DNA of 60,368 nt from Verrucomicrobiaceae bacterium (lineage in GTDB: Bacteria; Verrucomicrobiota; Verrucomicrobiia; Verrucomicrobiales; Verrucomicrobiaceae), in assembly GCA_016795485.1 (NCBI GenBank), contig JAEUHM010000030.1, positions 1 through 60,368 of the forward strand. The letters run 5' to 3'. The notes under the pieces were generated by a model. That model worked only from the letters and a program-made list of their open reading frames with translations, was not told where the DNA came from and did no database searches. Shown here one piece after another: positions 35,830 through 44,524 of this stretch (its first letter is position 1; each line of letters begins with the position of its first letter). Both the position numbers and the translations under genes were made by a program.

Positions 35830-35834
35830 GCGTC

Positions 35835-37781
35835 GTGGCAATAGACATCCATGCCACTCTAAAGCGTCATTTTGGCTACGATCACTTCCGGCCGGGCCAG
35901 GAGCAAGTGATCCAGGCTCTGCTACAGCGGAGAAGTGCCCTCGCCATCTTTCCCACCGGCGGTGGCAAGTCCCTCTGCTATCAGCTTCCTGCCCTACTTA
36001 TGGATGGCGTGGCGCTGGTGATCTCCCCGTTGATTGCTTTGATGAAGGATCAGGTGGAAGCGCTGAGACAACGTGGCATTGCCGCAGCAAGATTGGACTC
36101 GTCACTCTCCAGCCAGGAGGCAGCTGCGGTTTTTGATCGACTTCGGGATGGTTCTCTCAAGTTGCTCTACATTGCCCCAGAGCGACTGATGAACGAAAGC
36201 TTCATGGCGCGGCTAGAGCGAATGAACATCAGCCTGCTTGCCATCGACGAAGCACATTGCATCTCAGAGTGGGGACACAATTTCCGGCCGGACTATCTGC
36301 GCCTCGCGAACTTGGCCAAACGGCTAAAACTTCATCCAGTCCTTGCTTTGACCGCCACTGCGACCCCCGAAGTTGCCAAGGACATTCAACGTGCGTTCGA
36401 GATTGAGGGCCAGGACTGCGTGCAAACGCCGTTTCATCGCCCCAACCTCGCGCTGCACGTGACGCCGATGCCCGCGAATGCGAGGCTGAAGGCCTTGGCG
36501 GATCGTCTTTCAGACTCCAAGCGTCTTCCCGCTATTGTCTACGTCACGCTTCAGGAAACGTCTGAGCATGTGGCTACCTTTTTGGCCCGATCTGGCTTCA
36601 AGGCAGCGGCTTATCATGCTGGCTTGAATGATGAACACCGCGCTAGTGTTCAGGAGCGATTCATGGGCGGGGAGATTGATATCGTAGTGGCCACGATCGC
36701 TTTCGGCATGGGTATCGACAAGGCCAACATCCGCGCTGTGTTCCACTACAACTTGCCGAAATCACTCGAGAACTATCAGCAGGAGATAGGCCGTGCTGGA
36801 CGGGATGGCAATCCTTCTCACTGCGAGGTGTTGGCCTGTGCCGATGACTTGGTCGTTCTGCAAAACTTCATCTTTGGCGACACGCCGACTCCCCAGGCGC
36901 TTAGGCAGTTGGTGGATCACCTCTTGCGTCAGGGAGAAGATTTTCACATCAGCCACTACGAACTCGCTCGCACCGTGGACATCCGCCCGCTGGTGCTAGA
37001 GACGGTGCTGACTTATCTTGAACTGGAGAAAGTGCAGAAGCCACTGGGACCCTTTTATACCGGATTCCAGTTCCGGTTTCTTCAGCCAGAAAATCGGGTT
37101 CTTTCAGGGCACAAACCCGAGCGACAGGCGTTTCTGAAGCGCCTATTTCAAGCCGGAAATCGCGGCTATAAGTGGATCAAGCTTGATGACGTGGATCAGT
37201 GCGCCGCGACACTCAACGAGTCGCGCGAGAAGATTACGAAAGCGCTTACTTGGCTGGAAGAGGCGGGCGAAATCGAACTCAAGCCCAGCGGGCTGCGGCA
37301 CCGCTACAAAAGATGTGCCGAGGATCAAATCGCCAAGCCCGACCTGATAGCGAGGCGAATGATGGAGATGTTCTCCGTCAGGGAGCAGAAAGATGTCCAA
37401 CGTCTGAACTTGGTGATGGGCCTGCTGGAGACGCCGCAATGCCTCACTCGCCATCTTCTTGGCTATTTCGGCGAGGAAATGCCCTCCAAGTGCGGACACT
37501 GCGGCAACTGCACCGCGAGGGAAGAGCAATACACTCCGCGCTCCATTCCCTTGAGCCGCAGGGAGCCAATAACATTAGAGCAACTCCAGGCCATCAGCAG
37601 CCTGCGGGCCGCAGGTCATGCCTCGTTGAGGGCTCCAAGACAACTGGCCCGGTTTTTGTGCGGAATCAGCAGCCCGGCGACTTCGAGGGATCGGCTAACG
37701 AGGCACGACTGCTTTGGGATGCTCAGCGGGCATCCTTTTCAGGAAGTCCTAGATCAGTGCGACAGTTTTGGCGGCTCTTGA
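35835..37781 (+). CDS. recQ: ATP-dependent DNA helicase RecQ
   Basis: A 648-residue protein from the GTG at 35835 (VAIDIHATLKRHFGYDHFRPGQEQ), where the RecQ homology begins; longer in-frame starts overlap the HupE-like gene. Helicase motifs: FPTGGGKS (I), DEAH in 'AIDEAHCISEWGH' (II), 'LTATATPEV' (III), 'VATIAFGMGIDKANIRAVFHY' (V) and 'QEIGRAGRDG' (VI). A zinc-binding domain 'YFGEEMPSKCGHCGNC' and winged helix follow. No clear HRDC domain is present at the C-terminus. RecQ unwinds DNA 3' to 5' in recombination and fork repair. Confidence 0.95.
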   Translation: MAIDIHATLKRHFGYDHFRPGQEQVIQALLQRRSALAIFPTGGGKSLCYQLPALLMDGVALVISPLIALMKDQVEALRQRGIAAARLDSSLSSQEAAAVFDRLRDGSLKLLYIAPERLMNESFMARLERMNISLLAIDEAHCISEWGHNFRPDYLRLANLAKRLKLHPVLALTATATPEVAKDIQRAFEIEGQDCVQTPFHRPNLALHVTPMPANARLKALADRLSDSKRLPAIVYVTLQETSEHVATFLARSGFKAAAYHAGLNDEHRASVQERFMGGEIDIVVATIAFGMGIDKANIRAVFHYNLPKSLENYQQEIGRAGRDGNPSHCEVLACADDLVVLQNFIFGDTPTPQALRQLVDHLLRQGEDFHISHYELARTVDIRPLVLETVLTYLELEKVQKPLGPFYTGFQFRFLQPENRVLSGHKPERQAFLKRLFQAGNRGYKWIKLDDVDQCAATLNESREKITKALTWLEEAGEIELKPSGLRHRYKRCAEDQIAKPDLIARRMMEMFSVREQKDVQRLNLVMGLLETPQCLTRHLLGYFGEEMPSKCGHCGNCTAREEQYTPRSIPLSRREPITLEQLQAISSLRAAGHASLRAPRQLARFLCGISSPATSRDRLTRHDCFGMLSGHPFQEVLDQCDSFGGS

Positions 37782-37926
37782 TTCCCGCAGTTTTTGAAAT
37801 GCGATCGAATCACATTTTTCTCGCTTTTTTGCTGCCGACTTTGTCTAATCCATTTGATGGCCGCTCGTCATGAGTCTCCATCATCATAAACCGATAACGA
37901 AAAACCAAACACCCAAACTCATAACC

Positions 37927-38604
37927 ATGAAACAGATGAACAACCGGGGCTTCACCCTCATCGAACTGCTGGTGGTGATCACGATCATCGCCCTCATCGC
38001 TGGGATGGCGTTGCCCGCCATGAACAACGTAACGCAAAACGCACGCATGACGACCGCAGGCAACAACGCCCGCCAGATCGTCGTGTCACTCAAATCGTAT
38101 GCGGGTGACAATCAGGGCCTCTACCCTGACTTCAACCGCAAGGATCCTCCACAAACCTCAAACGATGCCTTCCGCCTCCTCATTCGCGGCGGAATGGTAG
38201 AAGATGAGCGTATCTTCACGGCGCCAGCCAGCCCTTACGTCAACGACAACGACGTGGGTGAAGCGCCTGATTATCAGTCTGCTTTGGAGCCAGGCGAAAA
38301 CCACTGGTGCATGACCAAGGGTCTCTCTGACTCTGCTTCCGGAAATGCTCCGCTTGTGTTTGAAAACCCCGTTAGCACTTCATGGCCTCCCACATGGAAC
38401 TGTGATGCTGCAGGCCAACCCAAAGAGGGTCGTGCTTGGAAAGGCGGCAAAATCGTCATTGCTCTCAATGACGGTTCCGTCTCGCCTCAGAAGCTTGATT
38501 CTCCTAAGGGCGACAACGTCAGCCTTGAGACGAATGAGTCTGGCAAGGACCTCTTCACCCAGTATTCCGAGCAGGGTGAGTTCCTCGACATCCAGCGTGA
38601 CTAA
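37927..38604 (+). CDS. Type IV prepilin-like (pseudopilin) protein
   Basis: A 225-residue protein from the ATG at 37927. The prepilin peptidase site and hydrophobic helix are exact: MNNRG|FTLIELLVVITIIALIAGMALPAM, cleaved after Gly with Phe +1 and Glu +5. The globular part is long and has an acidic, disordered end. Many Verrucomicrobia encode dozens of such proteins, exported by type II or type IV pilus-like machines, possibly the one driven by the ATPase at 10472. It is followed by a strong terminator and appears to be monocistronic. Confidence 0.93.
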   Translation: MKQMNNRGFTLIELLVVITIIALIAGMALPAMNNVTQNARMTTAGNNARQIVVSLKSYAGDNQGLYPDFNRKDPPQTSNDAFRLLIRGGMVEDERIFTAPASPYVNDNDVGEAPDYQSALEPGENHWCMTKGLSDSASGNAPLVFENPVSTSWPPTWNCDAAGQPKEGRAWKGGKIVIALNDGSVSPQKLDSPKGDNVSLETNESGKDLFTQYSEQGEFLDIQRD

Positions 38605-38636
38605 TCTCACGTCGCTCACAATCGTTTGATCAAATC

Positions 38637-38671
38637 GGCACCGCAGAGCGTTCCTCTGCGGTGCCTTTTTG
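38637..38671 (+). terminator. Rho-independent terminator of the prepilin gene
   Basis: GGCACCGCAGAG (38637-38648) pairs with CTCTGCGGTGCC (38654-38665) over 12 bp with a 5-nt loop, followed by five T. It ends 15-16 bp before the next ATG, leaving almost no separate promoter space. Confidence 0.93.
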
Positions 38672-38686
38672 TTGATCCTCGTCCTG

Positions 38687-39190
38687 ATGCACTCTCCTTC
38701 ACCACTGCCATACACTGACACCAAAGCCGTTGGAGCTGCGGACTTCTATACGGCCATCAATGCAACTTTCAGGTTCATTGAGAATCGCTTCGGTCTCGAT
38801 GGCTTAAGGCGCTATTGGACCGAGATGGGCGCCTCGTATTTCAAGCCTGTATCTGAGCGCTGGAAAAATGGAGGTCTATCTGCCGTGGCAGATTACTGGC
38901 AGGCGTTTTTCGCTGCCGAACCAGGTTCAGAAGTCAAAGTCGCGGCGAGCGATGGCATGGTGAAGGTCTGTGTGGATAAATGCCCAGCGATTTCACATCT
39001 TCGTGCCATGGGACGAGAGATTGTTCCGCGCTTCTGCGAGCAATGTTACTTTGTTAGCAACAGCATTGGCCAGAACGCGAATGTCGCAGTGCGCATCTCC
39101 GGCGGAAATGGACGGTGCGTGCAACGCTTCACCGCGAGTTCGGTAGAGCTGCCACCTCAGGACCTCAACGAGATAGAAACGGCGTCATGA
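38687..39190 (+). CDS. Cys-rich protein of unknown function (paralogue 1)
   Basis: A 167-residue protein with no signal peptide. It has aromatic-rich helices ('LRRYWTEMGASYFKPVSERWKNGGLSAVADYWQAFFAAEP') followed by a cysteine cluster: 'VCVDKCPAISHLRAMGREIVPRFCEQC'. The arrangement C-x3-CP...FC-x2-C could bind a metal or Fe-S cluster. I do not recognise the family. The start at 38687 directly follows the prepilin terminator. The stop overlaps the ATG of a second, clearly related protein (ATGA), so the two are translationally coupled. Confidence 0.75.
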   Translation: MHSPSPLPYTDTKAVGAADFYTAINATFRFIENRFGLDGLRRYWTEMGASYFKPVSERWKNGGLSAVADYWQAFFAAEPGSEVKVAASDGMVKVCVDKCPAISHLRAMGREIVPRFCEQCYFVSNSIGQNANVAVRISGGNGRCVQRFTASSVELPPQDLNEIETAS

Positions 39191-39738
39191 TTGGCTGTTA
39201 CGACTTCTGCGGCCACTACGAGTGGACTTTTGCTTGGTTGGAGGCCCAAGGAGGGCACCCCATGGTTCTCGATTATTGGCATGATGCCATCAGTCGGGAT
39301 TCTCAGCGTCACGCTGAAGCGTTGATTGTCTCAAAAGGCATCGACGGCATGCGTGAGTACTGGAAGCACACCTTAGATGAGGAAGCCGCCGATCAAGTGA
39401 CGACCATTAAGGACGATGTCTTTCGCATCGACATGCATCAATGCCCATCCAAGGGCTTTTTGTTGGCTAACAACTTACAACAGTACTCGGACTACTGTGA
39501 TCACTGCATGGGCTGGATTGGCCCATTGATGAAACGTGCAGGTTTTGTCATCGACCACGAGCACAACCACTGCGGACAATGCTGGTGGGAAATCCGCGCA
39601 TCGAACAATCCCGAGAGACCTGCGGCACCAGGCATTCTGGCTGGAAGCGCTGACGTCCGTCTCAACGAGAACTGGAAATCCGCCTCCACTGACCATTATG
39701 AACGCGCCACTCATCCTGACGAGAAGACTTCTTTGTAG
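39187..39738 (+). CDS. Cys/His-rich protein of unknown function (paralogue 2)
   Basis: A 183-residue protein without a signal peptide. It shares with its neighbour the 'G(I/L)...(M/V).(E/D)YW' helix and the cluster 'RIDMHQCPSKGFLLANNLQQYSDYCDHC'. It adds a second group 'DHEHNHCGQCWWEIR' rich in His and Cys, a strong metal-site candidate. The family is not recognised. It overlaps the upstream paralogue by 4 bp and the kelch gene by 41 bp, so all are likely translated from one transcript. They may form a heterodimer, but this is inference. Confidence 0.76.
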   Translation: MIGCYDFCGHYEWTFAWLEAQGGHPMVLDYWHDAISRDSQRHAEALIVSKGIDGMREYWKHTLDEEAADQVTTIKDDVFRIDMHQCPSKGFLLANNLQQYSDYCDHCMGWIGPLMKRAGFVIDHEHNHCGQCWWEIRASNNPERPAAPGILAGSADVRLNENWKSASTDHYERATHPDEKTSL

Positions 39739-40633
39739 TCTGCTTATCGCTGCAAATCTCGCATCGGGTGCAGACGATTGGGAGAAGCTACCTTCAATCC
39801 CTGTGCCATGCGGCGGATTCGCGGCGGGTGTTCACGGGGGACGCATATGGTTGTTGGGTGGAACCAACTGGGAAGGGGGCGTCAAAAACTGGTTACGGAC
39901 TTCGTTCGCCTTCCATCCGGATCGCTTGGAGTGGACTCAACTTCCTGACTTAAAGGAGCCTGCTGCTTATGGCCTCGCCATTCACAGCGCAGACGGGCTA
40001 ACAATCATCGGCGGGAGTGACGGCAAGCGCCCACTGCTGTCAATTGACGGTCAACCCGATCATGTTGTGCTCAGTTCCGGAGGAAAACTTGGATCTCAGA
40101 TCATTCTAGTTGGAGGCACAAATGATGCAGCAAACCTCGCAGGCATCACGAAGTCAGCGTTTGCCATTGCAGAGCGCCAAGTGACAAAACTGCCAGATTA
40201 TCCCGGGCAACCAGTAGCTGTTGCTGCTCACTGCGTGCATGGGGACGAACTATTGATGTTCGGGGGGCTCAACTACGATTCGAAGTCGGCTCTGCCAGTG
40301 AATACCAACTCAGCTTTTGCCTACTCGGCATCCAAAACAGCGTGGAGATCGCTAGCACCTCTGCCAGAAGCACGGCGCGGACTTTCTGCCGTGAACTTCG
40401 GTGATGGAAGGGTTTATCTCGCCGGTGGATACGGTGCTGACTTCAGCGCCAGTGCTTGGATCTATGACATCAAGAGCAATAGCTACAGCCCGGCCAAACC
40501 TCTGCCTTATGCAGGAATGGTGGGATTGGTCATTCATGGCTCTTTCCTCTACTGCCTGGGTGGTGAGGACAAAATGAAATCCAGAACAGATAGATGCTTT
40601 CGTATTCCCACGGCGGCGCTCTCGAAACCATGA
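39698..40633 (+). CDS. Secreted kelch-propeller protein, NanM-like
   Basis: A 311-residue protein. ATG 39698 gives the signal peptide MNAPLILTRRLLCSLLIAANLASG; it starts inside the upstream gene. Kelch blades: 'GGRIWLLGGTNWEGG', 'DGLTIIGGSDG', 'SQIILVGGTND', 'DELLMFGGLNYD', 'GRVYLAGGYGAD' and 'SFLYCLGGED'. It resembles the kelch protein at 15179 in role but is diverged from it. In characterised NanM it is a periplasmic sialic-acid mutarotase. Its stop overlaps the ATG of the next sulfatase by 4 bp, the second kelch-sulfatase coupling in this window. Confidence 0.82.
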   Translation: MNAPLILTRRLLCSLLIAANLASGADDWEKLPSIPVPCGGFAAGVHGGRIWLLGGTNWEGGVKNWLRTSFAFHPDRLEWTQLPDLKEPAAYGLAIHSADGLTIIGGSDGKRPLLSIDGQPDHVVLSSGGKLGSQIILVGGTNDAANLAGITKSAFAIAERQVTKLPDYPGQPVAVAAHCVHGDELLMFGGLNYDSKSALPVNTNSAFAYSASKTAWRSLAPLPEARRGLSAVNFGDGRVYLAGGYGADFSASAWIYDIKSNSYSPAKPLPYAGMVGLVIHGSFLYCLGGEDKMKSRTDRCFRIPTAALSKP

Positions 40634-42078
40634 ACATTCGGCATTTATCCTTTAGTGCACTGGTCATCGCCTTGGGGCTAGCCACAACACTGGGCGCATC
40701 TGTTGAAGAAAGTCCACGACCTCCAAATGTAGTGGTCATCCTTTGTGACAATCTGGGTAACGGCGACATCGCCTGCTTCAATCCAGCCACTAAACATCGC
40801 ACTCCAAACCTGGACCGCATGGCGGCTGAGGGGCGCAAGTTTACCAGCTTTTATTCTGCAAGCGGCGTCTGCACGCCAAGCCGTGCCGCTTTGATGACGG
40901 GATGCTACCCTAGGCGCGTTGGCCTCCACATCAGTGCTATTGGAGCAGCAGTTCTTCAGCCTGTGGCTCAAAGAGGTCTCAATCCACATGAAGAGACGAT
41001 TGCTGAGCTTCTGAAGGAGCGGGGATATGCCACCGCCTGTATTGGAAAGTGGCATCTTGGTGATCAGCAGACGTTTCTGCCTACTCGACATGGTTTTGAT
41101 ACCTTCTTCGGCATTCCTTACAGCGAAGACATGGTGCATGACAAGTTTCCAGACCGGAACTGGCCACCCCTTCCGCTGTTGCGGGACGAGAAAGTGATGG
41201 AGGCCCCAGTAGAAGCAGAAACCCTGACAGAACGTTGCACAAAAGAAGCGGTCACGTTCATCAAGCGACATCGGAGTAACCCTTTCTTTCTTTACTTCCC
41301 CGCTCCTGGTCCAGGAAGCCGCGCGGTGTGCTATCCAGGCAAGGCCTTCCGTGGAAAGTCAGCAAACGGCCTCTATGGCGACTCCATTGAAGAACTCGAC
41401 TGGTCTGCAGGTGAAGTATTAAAGGCCATTCGCGATGCAGGGGTCGACTCACAGACCCTAGTCATCTGGACCAATGACAACGGAGCAGTCAATCGTAATC
41501 CAGCCCAGGGCAGTAACGCTCCATATAAAGGCATGGGCTACAGCACCTCGGAAGGCGGGATGCGGATGCCTTGTATCGTGAGATGGCCTGGGCGCATTCC
41601 TGCCAATACGGAGTGCAAGGAACTCTGCACCATGATGGATATTCTGCCCACCGTGGCCCACTTGACGGGAGCACGGCTGCCGAAACTTCCGATTGATGGC
41701 AAAGACATCTCAAACGTGATTTTATCCACTGACGCCAAGGGTTCTCCTCACGATGAAACTGGCTTCTTCTACTATCAGGTGGAGCAACTTCAGGCGGTGA
41801 GGGCAGGAAAGTGGAAGCTCTATCTCCCAATCGAGAACAAACGCGGTCTAGGTGGCAAAGTGAAGGCAAAGGACTCCTCGCAAAAACTTGCCTTGTACGA
41901 TGTCGTCAACGACCCCAAGGAGTTGAGTGAAGTCTCGGCATCCAACGAGGCCGTGGTGAATCGTTTACTCGCCCTCGCTGCCGATGCCCGCACACGATTG
42001 GGCGATGGGCCAACCACAGGAACCGGTCAGAGGCCTGCCGGGTGGGTGGATCCGGCGGCACCGCTCATCAAAAACTGA
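40630..42078 (+). CDS. Secreted arylsulfatase-family enzyme
   Basis: A 482-residue protein with signal peptide MNIRHLSFSALVIALGLATTLGA. Motifs: CTPSR for formylglycine, 'IGKWHLGD', 'WTNDNGA' for the metal site, and 'DILPTVAHLTG'. The first metal loop is 'VVILCDNLGNGD', with Asn replacing the second of the two Asp residues normally seen (DD). It overlaps the kelch gene by ATGA and is the last gene of the coupled unit. It probably desulfates a sugar outside the cytoplasm; the substrate is unknown. Confidence 0.9.
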   Translation: MNIRHLSFSALVIALGLATTLGASVEESPRPPNVVVILCDNLGNGDIACFNPATKHRTPNLDRMAAEGRKFTSFYSASGVCTPSRAALMTGCYPRRVGLHISAIGAAVLQPVAQRGLNPHEETIAELLKERGYATACIGKWHLGDQQTFLPTRHGFDTFFGIPYSEDMVHDKFPDRNWPPLPLLRDEKVMEAPVEAETLTERCTKEAVTFIKRHRSNPFFLYFPAPGPGSRAVCYPGKAFRGKSANGLYGDSIEELDWSAGEVLKAIRDAGVDSQTLVIWTNDNGAVNRNPAQGSNAPYKGMGYSTSEGGMRMPCIVRWPGRIPANTECKELCTMMDILPTVAHLTGARLPKLPIDGKDISNVILSTDAKGSPHDETGFFYYQVEQLQAVRAGKWKLYLPIENKRGLGGKVKAKDSSQKLALYDVVNDPKELSEVSASNEAVVNRLLALAADARTRLGDGPTTGTGQRPAGWVDPAAPLIKN

Positions 42079-42084
42079 CTATCT

Positions 42085-43425
42085 TCACTTGGCACTCACC
42101 GAAGCATCTGTCGGCTGGCCTTCGATCATCGAAATGGCGTTTTTATTGCGGAATCCCTGAACACGGCCATTGCCATCGTGAAGGTAGATGCGCTTCACGT
42201 CATCAAGCTTCATCAGAATCCACGGAGAGAGCAGATTGCGACCGTTCTTGGTAAAGACGATGTCATCTGCGAGATAAACACAAGAGTGGAACGCGTCTCC
42301 GCGCTCGCTATCGAGGAAGAAGATGATGTCGCCAAACTTGTAGGGCGAGTCAATCATGCCGAATCGCTCCAGCACCGCAGTGGTGGCCAATCTCGGATCA
42401 AGCAAATAGGGCTGCTCTTTGTAGTTAAAGAAGTTGAGCGACGTCCAGTGACAGTCGGGAAACAGACCATCCAATCCAAGGCTCATATCCGGGTAAGTTA
42501 GCAGCAGCTTGCGAGGCAATGCGGGCAACATGTGCATGATGTCCAGCTTCTCTGCTCCTTGAATACTCACCACCGACTCCAACATGGGCAGGGCGTCTTT
42601 GCGGCGCGTATTCATTCCAGTCGTCCAATATCCCATCAGCGATGGAATGTCTGACTTTTCGTCGACGATCAGTTTTACCACCAGTGAGCGAGTGCGGGTC
42701 ATGCACTTGAGAATCGACTTCGCCTCGGCCTCTGACTGTGCGTCTGCCATCAGAAGAGCGATGTCCGAGAACGCAAGAATGTCTCCTCGCATGTATGACA
42801 GCTTCTTGATCAGCGTGATCTTATCAGGCTTCAGCGCACTGGTACGGTACCAGTGATCGATATCTCCCGAGACGAACAGCACCGGCTCAGCGTGAAACTC
42901 ATTGTCAGGGACTCGGCTGAGGATTTTGTAAACCTTGCCACGAACTTCGGGTGCTAGCGTCTCAATCAAATCCCTCGGGGGAAAATAATAGGACTTTTCA
43001 TTCAGCTCGGTGTGTCCAGGGGCTGCCATCAACACCTCGATCTCCGCAGGGCTCATGCCGCAACGAGCGAGCACATCTTTGAGCTCAGGCTGGAGACTCA
43101 GAGGAAAAATCCAGCGTGTCTGGGTGTTTGGCAGCGGGAACTTGTCCACTAGGAAGTCCGGTGCCTCCAAATAGACGTGGAAGTAATCAAGTTGCCCCCA
43201 TGGGCCAGGACTCGATTTGGTCACCCGTTCCACCTCACGGCTGGCAACCGGGGGTGCTTCAGAGGTCGTTGCGTCTGAGGTTTGAATGATGATCGGTGAC
43301 CCAGTTGCTGTGATTGGGGCGTTCTGGCCAATCAGCGGCACCAACTGCGCGCTAGCGCTCGCGCAGATGATGGAGGAAAGGCCAAATCTGAGACAGAGTC
43401 GGCCCACGAAAGAAGAAAAATGCAT
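42085..43425 (-). CDS. Secreted protein of unknown function
   Basis: A 446-residue protein. ATG 43425 gives a signal-like N-terminus MHFSSFVGRLCLRFGLSSIICASASA; codons upstream to 43503 are dropped. I do not recognise the fold. The middle contains conserved-looking segments 'GQLDYFHVYLEAPDFLVDKFPLP', 'PEIRGKVYKILSRVP'-like helices and 'DCHWTSLNFFNYKEQPYLLDPRL', and near the C-terminus 'GDAFHSCVYLADDIVFTKNGRN', which could contain a Cys/His pair. It converges on the sulfatase (6 bp between stops) and diverges from the HExxH membrane protein. Confidence 0.72.
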   Translation of the reverse strand: MHFSSFVGRLCLRFGLSSIICASASAQLVPLIGQNAPITATGSPIIIQTSDATTSEAPPVASREVERVTKSSPGPWGQLDYFHVYLEAPDFLVDKFPLPNTQTRWIFPLSLQPELKDVLARCGMSPAEIEVLMAAPGHTELNEKSYYFPPRDLIETLAPEVRGKVYKILSRVPDNEFHAEPVLFVSGDIDHWYRTSALKPDKITLIKKLSYMRGDILAFSDIALLMADAQSEAEAKSILKCMTRTRSLVVKLIVDEKSDIPSLMGYWTTGMNTRRKDALPMLESVVSIQGAEKLDIMHMLPALPRKLLLTYPDMSLGLDGLFPDCHWTSLNFFNYKEQPYLLDPRLATTAVLERFGMIDSPYKFGDIIFFLDSERGDAFHSCVYLADDIVFTKNGRNLLSPWILMKLDDVKRIYLHDGNGRVQGFRNKNAISMIEGQPTDASVSAK

Positions 43426-43704
43426 GGGTGGTTGGGGGATGGGGCGGGTGGGGCGGGACTTCTCGACCAGTCGGTAGCCAATGCACAACGAACGCCGCAG
43501 CAAGAAATTTGGTTTTGCTACGAACCAATAAGATTGATCCCTTATGTTCAGAAAAGCAGTTGCATTTTATTCACATTTGTTAACAATCGCGCCGTGTCCT
43601 TGGTTGTTCACAATGCTCGCAGAAATGCCTCTCGCCCTCCCCGGCGGAAAGCTCCCCCCAACAAAAAGCGCGGGGGATCCGTCAGCCATGCCCAACGACA
43701 CAAA
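43426..43704. promoter_or_regulatory. Divergent region upstream of the HExxH membrane protein
   Basis: Promoters for both flanking genes should lie in these 279 bp. An AT-rich patch near 43560-43585 (...TTTTATTCACATTTGTTAAC) is the best candidate. Part of this region may instead encode a longer N-terminus of the gene at 43705, since in-frame GTG/TTG codons occur near 43594. Confidence 0.35.
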
Positions 43705-44472
43705 ATGGACACTGCGCGCCATTCTCCCGTGGGGAGTGCTCAGCGCGTGCTGCTTTTCAAGTTTTGGGTCGGCTGTTTAGTCTTGGTGCCTGCGTTCGCC
43801 CTGTCGGTCATGTCCTTTGCGGAGTTGATGCACTCGGGGTTTCGGGGCGGGCTCACAGAAGATCATGCTTTCCGTGCCTGCTATGTTGGTGCGTTCTTTT
43901 GGCTGCTTTTTGTTGGCATTGCGAGGAAGCATCTCATGATTTTCTACGTCTTCGGCCATGAGTGGTCGCACATGCTTGCTGCATTAGCCTGCCGGGCTCG
44001 TATTTACGACTGGAGTGTCGGAAGCGATGGCGGTTGGGTCGACACGGACCGAAGCAACACCTTTATCTCGCTCGCGCCCTACTTTTTCCCCTTCTACACC
44101 GTGATCGCCTGTCTGCTTATGGGAACCGCTGGGCTGTTTGTGGACCTCAGTGCGCCGATAGAGGTTCTTGGGACTCAACTCTCACCCATGTTGCTCTGTT
44201 TGAGCGCAATCGGCTTCACTTGGTGCTTCCATCTGACCTACACGGTGCAGACACTGCTCGCTGAGCAGAGTGATTTGCTGCGGAACGGAGAGTTTTTCTC
44301 CATGATACTCATCGCCCTTCTCAATGTGGAGGTCTTGCGCCTTCTCCTCGTGGTCTTCACTCCAGAACTGACCTGGGCCGAAGCCCTGCAGTCGGTCGTT
44401 TGGGCCTGGGACTTCTCGGTTGGAAACATCCTTCGCGTCCTGGCATACATTTTCATGCCGCCTTTGCGCTGA
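43705..44472 (+). CDS. Membrane protein with HExxH motif (possible M50-like metalloprotease)
   Basis: A 255-residue protein from the ATG at 43705. It has about five membrane segments and, in the second, 'VFGHEWSHMLAALAC', an HExxH zinc motif within a hydrophobic segment, as in site-2 proteases. The segment 'DGGWVDTDRSNTFISLAPYFFPFYTVI' that follows is a recognisable conserved block. The second M50 signature (NxxPxxxxDG/LDG) is not clearly seen, so it may be a degenerate or distinct peptidase. An N-terminal extension is possible. It is unrelated by sequence to its neighbours. Confidence 0.72.
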   Translation: MDTARHSPVGSAQRVLLFKFWVGCLVLVPAFALSVMSFAELMHSGFRGGLTEDHAFRACYVGAFFWLLFVGIARKHLMIFYVFGHEWSHMLAALACRARIYDWSVGSDGGWVDTDRSNTFISLAPYFFPFYTVIACLLMGTAGLFVDLSAPIEVLGTQLSPMLLCLSAIGFTWCFHLTYTVQTLLAEQSDLLRNGEFFSMILIALLNVEVLRLLLVVFTPELTWAEALQSVVWAWDFSVGNILRVLAYIFMPPLR

Positions 44473-44524
44473 TTTCGCATAAATCTTGTCAGCCAGACAT
44501 GCTGCGGGGTAGCGTTCACCTACC

